From: a virus
Strand: one strand, 5' to 3'
IMG/VR virus record: IMGVR_UViG_3300047560_000724
Span: 16,580-80,579 of that record
Length of the DNA: 64,000 bases
Position 1 is the first letter of the stretch. Every line of letters begins with the position of its first letter. Positions 16,259-25,063 of the stretch are shown here, piece after piece. A model generated the notes under the pieces. It did no database searches. It had not been told where the DNA came from and worked only from the letters and a program-made list of their open reading frames with translations. Made by a program: the position numbers and the translations under genes.

Positions 16259-17461
16259 TTATGCTACTTTGAGTAGAATGGTGTCTTCGTTGAGACGACC
16301 ATTCATTTTAGTGTCTGTAGCGTTGATATCTTCTAGGAACTTACGCAACTGTACCTTACCCGCCGCTTTAAACTCTTTGAGCTTTTCTTCTGGCTTGCGG
16401 ATAGTTTTACAGATACTCTTGAACTCGTCGAATCCTGTAAGACTTGTGCCTTTAACCCCTAAATCCGCAAACTCAGATGCAACATACTTGCCTAGCTTAC
16501 GAGTTTTAGTGTTATAGATCCAAAGCTCTTTTGCACCAATGATATCTGTAGGGCTAACTGATACCAGCTTCAACGGTTCGTCACTCTTCTTAAATTTAAG
16601 TTTAGCAACAACCTTCTCTGCTGGTACTGTCTTTTTAGCACGAGGCTTGCGGTTAACCTTAGCTTCTTGTGCAAGCATTGTACAAGCAGAGTCAACTTCT
16701 TGATAGAATGCAATTAGAGCTTTAATCTGCTTCTTGCTACGGTGTGAGTAACCTTCACGCAACTGTTCGTCAGCTTTGCCGCTAGCAAGCTCAAGCAATT
16801 CATTCAAGTCTTTGCTATAAAAGTCTTTGATAATACGAGCATGAGCGGCTTTGGCTTCTACAGCCTTGAGCAAGTTAAGAACCTTAAATGCTTTTGGATC
16901 AAAGTTCTCAGCATCTGTTTGGAAACTTTCAATCGCATTTTCGATTTCCTCAGTCATACGATAAGCGGCTTCACGAACACGCTCTTGAATTGACGGAGTA
17001 TAAACTGCAGGCTTGTCTGCTTCTTTAGCCTTTTCTGCTTCTTCGTCGATGTCATCTTTACCTTGAGAAATCACATCGACAATTTGTTTACGCAACCATT
17101 CAGCAGTATCACGACCTTCGTTGAAGTCTGCTCGCTGAGGAGTCATTCCGCGAAGCAAACAAGATGCAATAGCACCCATTGTTGATCCGCAACGGTTGTC
17201 TTTAGTTTTCTTAAATGCGGCAATGTCAGCTTTAGTGCAACCAACTTTTTCCATCCACTTAATTACAGCAGGCTTGAAACTCTTGCTGTCTGCTTCAAGG
17301 CGATAGTAGTTCATTGCCACTCGAAAGTGTTTATGGAACTGATCAGCAGGCCAAGTTTCGCAACCATCCCAAGTTGGGCTATAGTCCTTAGCCGCCTTAG
17401 TGCGGTGGGCAATAACTTGCTTTTTGGTTACACGAGTTTTGGTTGCAGATTTTGTAGCCAT
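16259..17461 (-). CDS. Conserved phage protein, unknown (Lys/Ala-rich, helical)
   Basis: A 400-residue, highly charged, largely helical protein with basic tail-like segments at the N-terminus (MATKSATKTRVTKKQVIAHR) and around residues 270-285 (NRKPRAKKTVPAEKVV). The stretch DNRCGSTMGAIASCLLRGMTP (with two cysteines) and the C-terminal KELWIYNTKTRKLGKYVA stand out. I do not recognise a family by name. It has its own sigma70 promoter and terminator, so it is expressed alone and probably early. A nucleic-acid-binding role is possible from composition but not shown. Confidence 0.7.
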   Translation of the reverse strand: MATKSATKTRVTKKQVIAHRTKAAKDYSPTWDGCETWPADQFHKHFRVAMNYYRLEADSKSFKPAVIKWMEKVGCTKADIAAFKKTKDNRCGSTMGAIASCLLRGMTPQRADFNEGRDTAEWLRKQIVDVISQGKDDIDEEAEKAKEADKPAVYTPSIQERVREAAYRMTEEIENAIESFQTDAENFDPKAFKVLNLLKAVEAKAAHARIIKDFYSKDLNELLELASGKADEQLREGYSHRSKKQIKALIAFYQEVDSACTMLAQEAKVNRKPRAKKTVPAEKVVAKLKFKKSDEPLKLVSVSPTDIIGAKELWIYNTKTRKLGKYVASEFADLGVKGTSLTGFDEFKSICKTIRKPEEKLKEFKAAGKVQLRKFLEDINATDTKMNGRLNEDTILLKVA

Positions 17462-17491
17462 TTAAGTCACTCCTAACTGTTAATATGTATT

Positions 17492-17520
17492 ATTATAGCA
17501 CGAACAATAGGTTGTGTCAA
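17492..17520 (-). promoter_or_regulatory. Sigma70-type promoter
   Basis: Leftward TTGACA (17515-17520), 17-bp spacer, TATAAT (17492-17497), 30 bases before the start at 17461. It overlaps the end of the radical-SAM gene. Confidence 0.85.
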
Positions 17521-18587
17521 CCGGGCTGTTGCTGATTGAATTCGAATACTTTGTCCAAATCTTCTTGTGTGTAGTCCGAACGCAATTGGCTACCATCAAC
17601 AATATCACGCATTGGTACCATATCAAATTGGACCCGATGCTTACTGTTATCGTCAAAGTTGTGCCAGCCAATTTCTGCTTTTAAGCTATCGGCAAAATTA
17701 ATACTCTGTTGGATTTCTCCAGGTTTAGTCATTAATTTGACAATTATTTTTTCTAATCGAGTAGGATTATTTCTTATTACTTCAACCACTTTGGAAAAGT
17801 TTTTTGTAAACAATTCCGGCTTCATAAATTCAAAGTGAGCACTAAAAATTAATATGTTATAGTTGTCTGCATTCTTAGCCCAATAACTAGGGCCTTGACT
17901 TCCATTGGATACTAGCATTACATGTTGGTTGCGTTGAGCAAGATGTTCAACAAACGGTTCAAAGTCTGGATTAAGTGTAGGTTCACCGCCACCAAAGTAC
18001 CAACGGATAGGATTACCTTCACTCCAATTGTCAATTATGTTGTCTGCTGTTCTTGTTAGCAATGCTAGTGACTTATGCGGATCAGTAGTGTTATGTACTC
18101 CCGGCCAGCAATAACTACAGCTATAGTTGCATCTCCTACCAATATCCCATAATACTTGTTTTGGTATTTTTACTTTTAATTTTAATGCAGACGGGCTAGT
18201 GATATTTTTTAAAGGTATTAATGTGTAGGTAAAATTGTCTTTTAAGAATTCTGTAGGGCTGTCTTTACATTTTGTAATAACAATGTCAGAACCGCACCCG
18301 CAACTATTGTAAGGGCATACTACTCCCGTCTTAGGTAGTACATATTCTTTTCGTATATTACCGCGAAACCCCCAAGGCCGCAAACCACTCTTTATATCAT
18401 AGTTTAGCCTAGCATCTGAACTTGCACAGTTAGCGACCCACATATAACCATCAAAGTCTATATACAAGTTTTCAACTCCTGCAGAACAGTTCCATCCTTT
18501 AAAAGAATTAAGTTTAGACGACACAAGATCTTCAATGCTTGCTTCTGCTATTCCGCTCTCGCCTTGTAAAATTAAAGTCTTGCTCAT
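17517..18587 (-). CDS. Radical-SAM enzyme with auxiliary Cys module at the N-terminus
   Basis: A 356-residue protein. The radical-SAM motif CNYSCSYC (C153, C157, C160) sits in the middle, followed by YFGGGEPTLNPDF and LVSNGS, as usual for the barrel. The first 110 residues contain another cysteine cluster (C34, C54, C91, C96, C98, C107) with GWNCSAGVENLYIDFDGYMW. The neighbouring protein carries this same module at its C-terminus (GWKCYAGLEQLIVDMDGTVH). The module resembles SPASM/twitch auxiliary Fe-S domains, which are normally C-terminal, so the domain order here is inverted. Substrate unknown; peptide or nucleoside modification are options. Start overlaps the upstream gene's stop. Confidence 0.85.
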   Translation of the reverse strand: MSKTLILQGESGIAEASIEDLVSSKLNSFKGWNCSAGVENLYIDFDGYMWVANCASSDARLNYDIKSGLRPWGFRGNIRKEYVLPKTGVVCPYNSCGCGSDIVITKCKDSPTEFLKDNFTYTLIPLKNITSPSALKLKVKIPKQVLWDIGRRCNYSCSYCWPGVHNTTDPHKSLALLTRTADNIIDNWSEGNPIRWYFGGGEPTLNPDFEPFVEHLAQRNQHVMLVSNGSQGPSYWAKNADNYNILIFSAHFEFMKPELFTKNFSKVVEVIRNNPTRLEKIIVKLMTKPGEIQQSINFADSLKAEIGWHNFDDNSKHRVQFDMVPMRDIVDGSQLRSDYTQEDLDKVFEFNQQQPG

Positions 18588-19531
18588 TCTTCTTTAGTAC
18601 ACATAATGTCAAAGTTACAATGACACATTGTTTTATTACATACTATTGGCTCATCTGGAAATGTTAAGTTAGGATCGTCAATACGGCCAATAGGTCCGCC
18701 TACCTTACACCAACCTCTGTGTACAGTACCGTCCATGTCTACAATTAATTGTTCAAGTCCTGCATAACATTTCCAACCTGACCAGTCATTTGCATTCCTA
18801 GCAATAAACTGGTGTGCGCCTGCAATTTTAAATTGCCCTGCAGAGTTTACCATCTTCATAGCACCGCGATATGTTCGCATTTCTTTATCATGCTTAATTT
18901 TAGGTGTAAACACTTGATGTTGGGTATCAAACACTTTCTTTTGTTCTTCAGTGTAATTGTACAGCGTATCACCAAAATCAACAATCAGCGGCTGTAGTGC
19001 CAATGATATGTTTGAGTATTCTACTACACGCTCTGCAAGTTTGTAACACTCGTCAAACTTTTCAGGACTCATCATAACATTGACATGCGTTCTTATGTCG
19101 TTATGTACGGTGCCTAGTATTTTTAAAAAGTGTTCAGGATCTGCAAATTCAGGATGGAAACTTAAACATACATGATCAAACAGTAGTTTATTTTCTTCCC
19201 ACCAGCGTTGTGTTCTAGAGCCGTTTGATATTAGACCAATCTTTACATCTTGATCTTTACAGAACTGTGCTAGTTCTAAGAAATGTTTGTAGACTGTAAC
19301 TTCACCACCGGTGAATTCAAAGTATAGTTTCTTATTAGCAAAGCGTTCTTTAACTTTAAGAATAAAGTTTTGTATTGTTTCTAGTGCCGGCCAACCTTGG
19401 CTACCGTCATGTAACCCTTTAGGGCAATATGAACAAGCATAGTTACAAGTGTTACCGAGACACCAATTTACTACAAACCAATCGGCATTTGTAGGATCAG
19501 CATGGACAAGTTTAATATATTTTTTAGGCAT
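18584..19531 (-). CDS. Radical-SAM enzyme with C-terminal auxiliary Cys module
   Basis: A 315-residue radical-SAM protein with CNYACSYC (C29, C33, C36) at the N-terminus, EFTGGEVTVYKHF and ISNGSRTQRWW in the barrel, and a C-terminal cysteine cluster beginning GWKCYAGLEQL and ending CNKTMCHCNFDIMC, typical of a SPASM/twitch-like auxiliary cluster. Order and length are normal for such enzymes. It is a paralogue of the downstream gene, which overlaps it by four bases, so the two are probably made together and may form a heterodimer (inference). Substrate not identifiable. Confidence 0.88.
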   Translation of the reverse strand: MPKKYIKLVHADPTNADWFVVNWCLGNTCNYACSYCPKGLHDGSQGWPALETIQNFILKVKERFANKKLYFEFTGGEVTVYKHFLELAQFCKDQDVKIGLISNGSRTQRWWEENKLLFDHVCLSFHPEFADPEHFLKILGTVHNDIRTHVNVMMSPEKFDECYKLAERVVEYSNISLALQPLIVDFGDTLYNYTEEQKKVFDTQHQVFTPKIKHDKEMRTYRGAMKMVNSAGQFKIAGAHQFIARNANDWSGWKCYAGLEQLIVDMDGTVHRGWCKVGGPIGRIDDPNLTFPDEPIVCNKTMCHCNFDIMCTKEE

Positions 19532-19538
19532 ATAGTAA

Positions 19539-19763
19539 TTATGTCCAGCGTAACAAAAACCAGTCTAAGTCCGACTTCTTTTTAAATTCGAAGATGTGAT
19601 ACGCAGTCCGAGCATGATACCCGAGTGTATCTAAGCACCAGTTGTTTATTTCTACATACTGTTCTTCGGCAAACGGTTCAGGCTGTCCAAATTTAGCCGG
19701 AGCATTTTCCGACCAAACTTCAGCCATCCACTTCTTACCTCTTTGCCGTATCTCTATGTCCAC
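19539..19763 (-). CDS. Small soluble protein, unknown
   Basis: A 74-residue protein, tryptophan-rich (KKWMAEVWSEN, INNWCLDTLGYH, DLDWFLLRWT). It overlaps the 276-residue gene by about 10 bases and lies 7 bases upstream of the radical-SAM pair, so it is in the same leftward transcript. The C-terminal FEFKKKSDLDWFLLRW resembles short conserved proteins of T4-like phages; no function known to me. Confidence 0.65.
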   Translation of the reverse strand: MDIEIRQRGKKWMAEVWSENAPAKFGQPEPFAEEQYVEINNWCLDTLGYHARTAYHIFEFKKKSDLDWFLLRWT

Positions 19764-20584
19764 AAACTTTGACGAATTTTAATTAGACGAATCATCATTT
19801 GCTCGTCTTCTTTTTCGTAAGCGGCTTCGATTTTACGAAGCAACTTGTGCGACTTATTGCTCATTTTACGAAGTTCGGCATTATCTTGTTCACCGAAGTT
19901 TAATCTTCCACCGTTGGCCTGACGACTAGCTTCGCAATATTCACTCCACCCGCTAGCATCGTAAGGGTCAGGACGATTGCGATAAGTAACAGTCCACCAA
20001 GTGTAAAGCTCAATAATTTCCTTAGCGGCTTTAGCTTGGTATGTGGGTTCTGCTTTGTGTTTCTCACCTTCTTCAAGGAATTCTTCATTAGTAAGAGTGG
20101 CCGCCCAGCGTAGATATTCTAAGCCAGCTTCTGGGCAACGCCAGGTACGCCAGCGCAACCAACCACTACGATACCAAGGCACATTGAACTTAGTTTTAGC
20201 TTCGTCACTCCAAATGCAGTGATGCCATGCCTGTTCTATTTCAACGAAATCAACAAGCTCATTAAAAAGGCAAGGAAGGAACCGACTGCCAAGATCAGAC
20301 CAACTACCGGGTTTAATGTCTCGGGGATGAGCTGTAAGACTATGAGACCTAGAGACCCAACGATTATTAATATAGTATCTAACATCATTAAGTTTGTCCG
20401 GAATCCAGTAAACAATTTTTTGAGCATAATCTAATCCTTCTTCTGCAATCCACCACCGGACAGGATGTGCAGACTTAGCCTGCTCTTCCCAGTTGTTCCA
20501 TTCTGCACTAGTACCCATTTTAAGTTTTGGTGTACCACGCAACCAATCTGCAAACGGACTAATTGTCCAGTAGTGACTACGCAT
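19754..20584 (-). CDS. Conserved T4-like phage protein, unknown
   Basis: A 276-residue, very tryptophan-rich protein (SHYWTISPFADWLRG, RWWIAEEGLDYAQK, WLRWRTWRCPEAGLEYLRWA). The pattern FADWLRGTPKP....EWxxWxxxxK is familiar from a conserved protein of many large T4-like phages, where no function has been assigned to my knowledge. Soluble, helical, no catalytic motif visible. Coupled to the genes on both sides in the leftward operon. Confidence 0.7.
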   Translation of the reverse strand: MRSHYWTISPFADWLRGTPKLKMGTSAEWNNWEEQAKSAHPVRWWIAEEGLDYAQKIVYWIPDKLNDVRYYINNRWVSRSHSLTAHPRDIKPGSWSDLGSRFLPCLFNELVDFVEIEQAWHHCIWSDEAKTKFNVPWYRSGWLRWRTWRCPEAGLEYLRWAATLTNEEFLEEGEKHKAEPTYQAKAAKEIIELYTWWTVTYRNRPDPYDASGWSEYCEASRQANGGRLNFGEQDNAELRKMSNKSHKLLRKIEAAYEKEDEQMMIRLIKIRQSLWT

Positions 20585-20586
20585 TT

Positions 20587-20724
20587 TTATTCCTTAATCA
20601 AATCGATTGCATATACTTGGCCGAAGCCGGCCTTGTATACGCAAAACATTGTTGCTTCGTGGAAGTTTGGAAAGACTTTGCTGACTAGTGTTCCTCCACT
20701 TAGATAATACTTAACTCTATACAT
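20587..20724 (-). CDS. Small protein (45 aa), unknown
   Basis: An ORF of 45 residues starting MYRVKYYLSGGTLVSKVFPN and ending IDLIKE. The start codon overlaps the stop of the Bax-inhibitor-like gene (TGATG-type coupling) and its stop lies 2 bases before the next start, so it fits tightly in the operon. Beta-strand-rich. Unknown function. Confidence 0.6.
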   Translation of the reverse strand: MYRVKYYLSGGTLVSKVFPNFHEATMFCVYKAGFGQVYAIDLIKE

Positions 20725-21422
20725 CAGTCCTTCTTATCCCCAAACAACTGTAGCAAGCTCAAGAAGATGTTAATAAAGTCTAGGTACAAGGTCAACGCAC
20801 CGATAACTTCAACAGCCGGGCTTGAATCTTCACTGATCATTTCTCGAATTTGTTGTGTGTCGTAAGCGGCTAATCCCATAAAGATGATAATAGCTAACGC
20901 ACTGATAACCATTTGCATTACTGAGCTACCAATAAAGATATTGATGATACTAGCAATGATAATAGCAATTAATCCAACAAACATAAATTTACCAAGGCTG
21001 TCTAGATTCTTCTTGGTAAAGTATCCGTAGAAACTCATAGTGCCAAACAAGACAGACGCACCCATGAATGCACTAAAAATACTGCCCATAGTGTAGACAG
21101 CAAAGATGACAGCAAAACTCAAACCCATTACAGCCGCAAATCCTGCTAACAGAGCGATTGCAATTTCTTTTGGAGGGTTAGAGTTAAGTGCAATAGTAAT
21201 TCCAAACACCGCTAATAGTGGTGCAAAAATTACCACATAGTGCATTATGCCTGTGAAGAAAAATTTCACAAGCTCCGGGCTAGTTCCAACAAAGAAACTA
21301 ACCAACATACTAACTAATGTAGCAAGACCCATGTAACCATATACACGGCCCATTGCCTGATTTACTTCCCCGGCAGTACGGTAGTTAATAATTCCACCGT
21401 CTGTGTAGTTATGTCCAAACAT
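20724..21422 (-). CDS. Bax inhibitor-1 family membrane protein (YccA/YbhL-like)
   Basis: A 232-residue integral membrane protein with about seven hydrophobic helices. Family features are NYRTAGEVNQAMGRVYGYMGLATLVS at the N-terminus, FGTMSFYGYFTKKNLDSLGKFMF in the middle, and the C-terminal AAYDTQQIREM followed by ALTLYLDFINIFLSLLQLFG. The conserved aspartates of the C-terminal half, which form the pH-sensitive Ca2+ channel latch in BsYetJ, are at YDTQ and YLDF. E. coli YccA restrains FtsH proteolysis, so one plausible phage role is tuning host membrane proteolysis (inference). Confidence 0.92.
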   Translation of the reverse strand: MFGHNYTDGGIINYRTAGEVNQAMGRVYGYMGLATLVSMLVSFFVGTSPELVKFFFTGIMHYVVIFAPLLAVFGITIALNSNPPKEIAIALLAGFAAVMGLSFAVIFAVYTMGSIFSAFMGASVLFGTMSFYGYFTKKNLDSLGKFMFVGLIAIIIASIINIFIGSSVMQMVISALAIIIFMGLAAYDTQQIREMISEDSSPAVEVIGALTLYLDFINIFLSLLQLFGDKKD

Positions 21423-21434
21423 AGTATTTTTCCT

Positions 21435-21797
21435 TTATACAAATGGTTTAAGATTAGGTGGCACCCAACCTACTGGTTTTAAAACTTTCCCGTCTTCACG
21501 CTTACGAACTTTGCCAGTATCTTTATCGATCTTGGCAAAGTTAGTTTGCATGACTTCTTTCCACGCACCTTCTGCGTCACTACCCATACTATGGATAGCA
21601 CCAATAGTAACAACTAGAATATCAATAAGAGCATCTAGCGTTTCTAATTGATCGTTATTATTTACAGCAACTTGGAGTTCTTTATATTCTTCATCGATAA
21701 GACCAAGATACATTTTAAATTGTTCCTGGTCAAACTCGCCGCCTGTAGTTTGATCACAGGCCTTCATAAACTTTTCTTGATCTCTAAACGGGTTCAT
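21435..21797 (-). CDS. MazG-like NTP pyrophosphohydrolase
   Basis: A 120-residue all-alpha NTP-PPase-type protein. It has EEYKELQ (ExxE metal motif of helix 2) and DALIDILVVTIGAIHSMG (the ExxD-like partner helix), then the NFAKIDKDTGKVRKREDGKV tail typical of the phage MazG-like/HisE-like subgroup. These enzymes hydrolyse (d)NTPs or ppGpp-like nucleotides and may adjust nucleotide pools during infection. Coupled to BI-1 downstream. Confidence 0.85.
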   Translation of the reverse strand: MNPFRDQEKFMKACDQTTGGEFDQEQFKMYLGLIDEEYKELQVAVNNNDQLETLDALIDILVVTIGAIHSMGSDAEGAWKEVMQTNFAKIDKDTGKVRKREDGKVLKPVGWVPPNLKPFV

Positions 21798-21806
21798 ATC
21801 TTTCCT

Positions 21807-22043
21807 TTAAACACTATTTTCAATTGTTGGCTCAACACCTTCTCGGCAAGGTATTGGATGACCGTAATAATCGAGCATTAATGATCCCCACACCTTACCG
21901 TTTTCTTCAAACTCTACAAACACTCTACCGTAAGCACAGAACGCCCTTGTTTCTGTTGTAGGCTTTGATTTGCTAATAAACAACCAAATCAACAGAGTAA
22001 CTACAATTAGCCACCCGATCACAATGTTTCTTACCAGTTTCAC
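21807..22043 (-). CDS. Small membrane-anchored protein, unknown
   Basis: A 78-residue protein with one N-terminal membrane helix (IVIGWLIVVTLLIWLF) and a short extracytoplasmic-looking domain with two cysteines (AFCAYGRV, HPIPCREGV). It appears to start with GTG overlapping the previous stop. Topology is probably N-in, C-out. No known family. Confidence 0.6.
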   Translation of the reverse strand: MKLVRNIVIGWLIVVTLLIWLFISKSKPTTETRAFCAYGRVFVEFEENGKVWGSLMLDYYGHPIPCREGVEPTIENSV

Positions 22044-22288
22044 TTCATTGCTTCCATGGTCTGCCTCTTAGCCTCTTCTTTAACTTCTTGTTTGTGTATA
22101 GTTTGAAGACCCCTAAACATGTCTTCAACTACATGGATTATAGCATCCTTGCCATCTTCTGTCAAGTGGCTGTACTCTGGACTTACACTACTTTCATGCC
22201 AAACACGCTGATTTTTTACAAGTTCTAGCAATGCACCGTAGAGCATGTCTTTGTGCATACTTCGTTTGATATCAAATTTTCTCGCCAT
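22040..22288 (-). CDS. Small helical protein, unknown
   Basis: The frame is open upstream inside the ligase gene, but the likely start is the ATG at 22288 (MARKFDIKRSMHKDM), 17 bases before the ligase stop. This gives 82 residues. The sequence has winged-helix-like features (MLYGALLELVKNQRVWH, YSHLTEDGKDAI): the pattern of a small helical DNA-binding domain, but this is only a suggestion. Confidence 0.6.
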   Translation of the reverse strand: MARKFDIKRSMHKDMLYGALLELVKNQRVWHESSVSPEYSHLTEDGKDAIIHVVEDMFRGLQTIHKQEVKEEAKRQTMEAMK

Positions 22289-23597
22289 CTTTAAAGCCTC
22301 TGAAATGGAGAAACCGTGGAAAGCGCAAAGAGTAACTACCGTCTTGATTCTGTGTAATGGCGTCGGCTCGTACTTCAACGATCTTCCCAACCACCGCATT
22401 ACGATCCTTCCAATAATCATCCCGGTTGCTATCAGTGAACCCGCTACCAACATTGACCCGTATAGACTTTCCGTCATCTTCACCCTCACATACTAGTGCG
22501 CCTAACTTACCTACATTACGACCAGTGCCTTCTTCAATTGCTGTTACTGTCAAAGACACTTCAATGAACGGCTTCAACTTCAACCATGCTACTGAACGCT
22601 TACACTCATAACCTGCTTCTGGATCTTTAAGCATAATGCCTTCGTATCCCCCAGCAATGGCACTACTATTAATTTCTTTATAACGCTTCTGTCCAGCATC
22701 TGTGTCCAAATCAACAAGTTCGTGTCCGACTACAGTAACATTAGGCAACATGTCTTTGTAAGTCTTGTGCCAGTAGTAAACCATGTCACTGCGTGTTGAT
22801 TGATCTTTATCCCAGAAACCTTTTTCAAAATCTGCTAATGGAATAACATCAAACAAATTAAGGATAGCATCACCTGCTTCTACATTGTCCTTGCGGTGTA
22901 CTTGTTTCATTAAGTCTTGGAAACTGGACGACATAATTTCGCCGTCTAGTACAACATCCATATTTTGACTAGAGCCATGCTTCTTAACTACAGCACTAAT
23001 CTGTTCTACAATGTGTGGAAAATTGACCAGCTCTTTACCATTTCGGCTAAACATATCAACCCGGCCATCAGCACGAACAATCGTAATAACGCGAACGCCA
23101 TCGAGTTTGACTTCAATAAGTTTCTTCCCTGCAACCTTTCCTTCATGATTAGCACTATCATGAGCAAGCTGGCAACTGAAAACAGGAATAGAATATTGTG
23201 CATGGTTCTTACCTACAACTTTGTTAACGGTGGCTTCGCTAAATCCAGCTCGCATGTCTTTGATAAGAATACGGCGGTACCAATCATTCCATTCTGCTTT
23301 TGTAGCAATAGCAAGACACAATTCAATCGCCGTCTTTGCGTCATTGCCTGTTAGTTCACGCTTTTGAAGTTTACTTGCAAGTTCAGTAAACACATTCCAA
23401 GGCAAGCCTTGACCATCTGGGCCACTGTGTGTTGGAACTTTCTTGACACCAAATGTAATCATTGAGTCAAGTGCAAGTTTACAGCCTTCAAAGAATGTAG
23501 AGTTACCTGCGTCTAGTTCTTCTTTAATAATGGATTCTTTAACCAAGCGACTGTTGTCTGCTTCAAGTAGAGAAATTACTTGCCAAGGTTGACGCAT
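22272..23597 (-). CDS. ATP-dependent DNA ligase (T4 gp30-like)
   Basis: A 441-residue ligase. Nucleotidyltransferase motifs in order: motif I EVKLDGVRV with the AMP-accepting K164, motif III FSRNGKE, motif IV VLDGEIM, motif V EGIMLKD and WLKLKP, then an OB-fold domain with FPRFLHFRGFKDGE at the end. It seals nicks in phage DNA replication and repair using ATP. Length is close to T4 ligase (487). A sigma70 promoter lies just upstream, so it is probably early. Confidence 0.96.
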   Translation of the reverse strand: MRQPWQVISLLEADNSRLVKESIIKEELDAGNSTFFEGCKLALDSMITFGVKKVPTHSGPDGQGLPWNVFTELASKLQKRELTGNDAKTAIELCLAIATKAEWNDWYRRILIKDMRAGFSEATVNKVVGKNHAQYSIPVFSCQLAHDSANHEGKVAGKKLIEVKLDGVRVITIVRADGRVDMFSRNGKELVNFPHIVEQISAVVKKHGSSQNMDVVLDGEIMSSSFQDLMKQVHRKDNVEAGDAILNLFDVIPLADFEKGFWDKDQSTRSDMVYYWHKTYKDMLPNVTVVGHELVDLDTDAGQKRYKEINSSAIAGGYEGIMLKDPEAGYECKRSVAWLKLKPFIEVSLTVTAIEEGTGRNVGKLGALVCEGEDDGKSIRVNVGSGFTDSNRDDYWKDRNAVVGKIVEVRADAITQNQDGSYSLRFPRFLHFRGFKDGEKI

Positions 23598-23629
23598 TTT
23601 TGCTCCTAAGAATTTACTGTAATGTATGT

Positions 23630-23658
23630 ATTATACAGCAGAAATCTTAGTATGTCAA
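23630..23658 (-). promoter_or_regulatory. Sigma70-type promoter
   Basis: Leftward TTGACA (23653-23658), 17-bp spacer, TATAAT (23630-23635); drives the ligase operon. Confidence 0.88.
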
Positions 23659-24375
23659 GTGATTTGTGGTCTTAAATGGCTTGCCGATACAGGCGTATTC
23701 TAATTGGGTCATTATTTTACGCTTCATTTGTCGGACTTTTGGATGGTTGTGATTGTATTCAAACGCTTTCATAAAGCGTTCCCAATCATTTGGACGGATC
23801 CGTTTTGTTACCTTAGCATCCATATATTCTCGGATACCTTTTGGATTCCACCCAAATTTATCAATCATCATCTGGGCAATGTTAAAAGCATGGGCACCCA
23901 TTTCATCTCGGTCACCATAATACTCTTGCTGTTTACGATCTCGAGCATAGTAGGCTGTGCTTTCATATCCTGGGATAGGTTTGAAATTACGAGCACGATG
24001 TTGTCTAGCGTGGATAATTTCATGTAGCATTATGTCAGCAAAAACTGTACAAATTCTTTCCCAACGATATGGGCTAGTCTTCATAGTTTGAGCATCTGTT
24101 GGGTAAGCTATCTGGACTTCGATAAAACGCTTCTTACCGGCTTTATCTTCTCCAGAATAATAAACTCCACCTAGCCAAAGCTCGCCCTTTTTAACTGGTT
24201 TGTACTTACCGCTGGTTACTTTTACAGGGAGATGTTGTTTGATATGTTTGCTTAAGAGCTTGACGATTTGACCAATAGGTAATCGCTTGTCTACGATCTC
24301 TGATTTAAGTTCGTAAAGCATAGAGTACAAGGTATCTCGATCCAGTAAGGACCAGTTGAAAGCCTGACGGGCCAT
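23647..24375 (-). CDS. HExxH metallopeptidase-like protein, paralogue 1
   Basis: A 242-residue soluble protein containing HEIIHARQHRARNF at about residues 118-131. The HExxH is a zinc-binding motif, and EYYGDRDEMGAHAFNIAQ downstream could give the third ligand (a SprT/M-type arrangement). It is a distant paralogue of the protein at 30703-31377, which has HEYKHQRQSRKRKF at the same place. No signal peptide, so it acts in the cytoplasm or the virion. Substrate unknown. Confidence 0.75.
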   Translation of the reverse strand: MARQAFNWSLLDRDTLYSMLYELKSEIVDKRLPIGQIVKLLSKHIKQHLPVKVTSGKYKPVKKGELWLGGVYYSGEDKAGKKRFIEVQIAYPTDAQTMKTSPYRWERICTVFADIMLHEIIHARQHRARNFKPIPGYESTAYYARDRKQQEYYGDRDEMGAHAFNIAQMMIDKFGWNPKGIREYMDAKVTKRIRPNDWERFMKAFEYNHNHPKVRQMKRKIMTQLEYACIGKPFKTTNHLTY

Positions 24376-24394
24376 AATACACTCCTAACATAGT

Positions 24395-24402
24395 TATTTA
24401 TA
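24395..24402 (-). promoter_or_regulatory. Late-promoter-like TATAAATA motif
   Basis: Exact TATAAATA on the minus strand, 20 bases before the metallopeptidase-like gene start at 24375. Confidence 0.6.
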
Positions 24403-24433
24403 GTGTACTACGGCCAACCATTATATACGCACT

Positions 24434-25054
24434 TTATGGGCGTTTTGTAACAACTTTATCAGCCAAGCCATAAGCAACGGCTTCTTCTGCGCTTAAAAAT
24501 GTGTCAAATTTCATGGTTTCGAACAGTTCTTCGTAACCCTTACCCGCTGTATTATGGCGAACATACAGTTCTGTAAGACGCTTATTGATACGAACTGATT
24601 CCTCAAACGATCGTTTTGCGTCTTCAAACTGAAGATCCTGCACATGAACTGAGCCACGGGTTCCAGGAGTACCTGAACTTACACGATGGATCATAGTACG
24701 ACTTTCTGGCAACACCATCCGTTTTCCAGGGGTGCCTGCTTGGGCTAGGAAACTACCCATGCTTGCAGCTTGCCCAATTACAATAGTTTGAATCTCGGGC
24801 TTGATAAACTGCATAGTATCGTAGATAGCCAAGCCGGCAGTTACACTACCGCCCGGACTGTTAATGAAGAACTGGATGTCTTCGTTTCCTTGACTCTCTA
24901 AAAAGAGTAACTGAGCCACAATGACACTAGCCGAATGTTCGTTAACATCTGTATCTAGCATTACAATACGGTCTTTAAGCAGACGACTGTAAATGTCGTA
25001 ACTGCGTTCACCTCGAGCTTCTTGCTCAACAACCATTGGTACCAAATGTGGCAT
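24434..25054 (-). CDS. clpP: ClpP-like serine protease subunit
   Basis: A 206-residue ClpP with a complete catalytic triad: S98 in [11 protein letters not shown]123 in [10 protein letters not shown], and D184 in [16 protein letters not shown]. The oxyanion motif [17 protein letters not shown] is present. Length equals E. coli ClpP (207). It would form a tetradecameric chamber working with a host ClpA/ClpX or a phage adaptor; no Clp ATPase is visible in this window. The phage may use it for prohead maturation or to alter host proteolysis (inference). Confidence 0.95.
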   Translation of the reverse strand: MPHLVPMVVEQEARGERSYDIYSRLLKDRIVMLDTDVNEHSASVIVAQLLFLESQGNEDIQFFINSPGGSVTAGLAIYDTMQFIKPEIQTIVIGQAASMGSFLAQAGTPGKRMVLPESRTMIHRVSSGTPGTRGSVHVQDLQFEDAKRSFEESVRINKRLTELYVRHNTAGKGYEELFETMKFDTFLSAEEAVAYGLADKVVTKRP

Positions 25055-25063
25055 CTTATTCCT

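Noticed and set aside
22289-22489. N-terminal extension (residues 1-67) of the ORF ending at 22040
   Set aside because: It lies wholly inside the ligase gene in another frame; the ATG at 22288 explains the downstream gene better.
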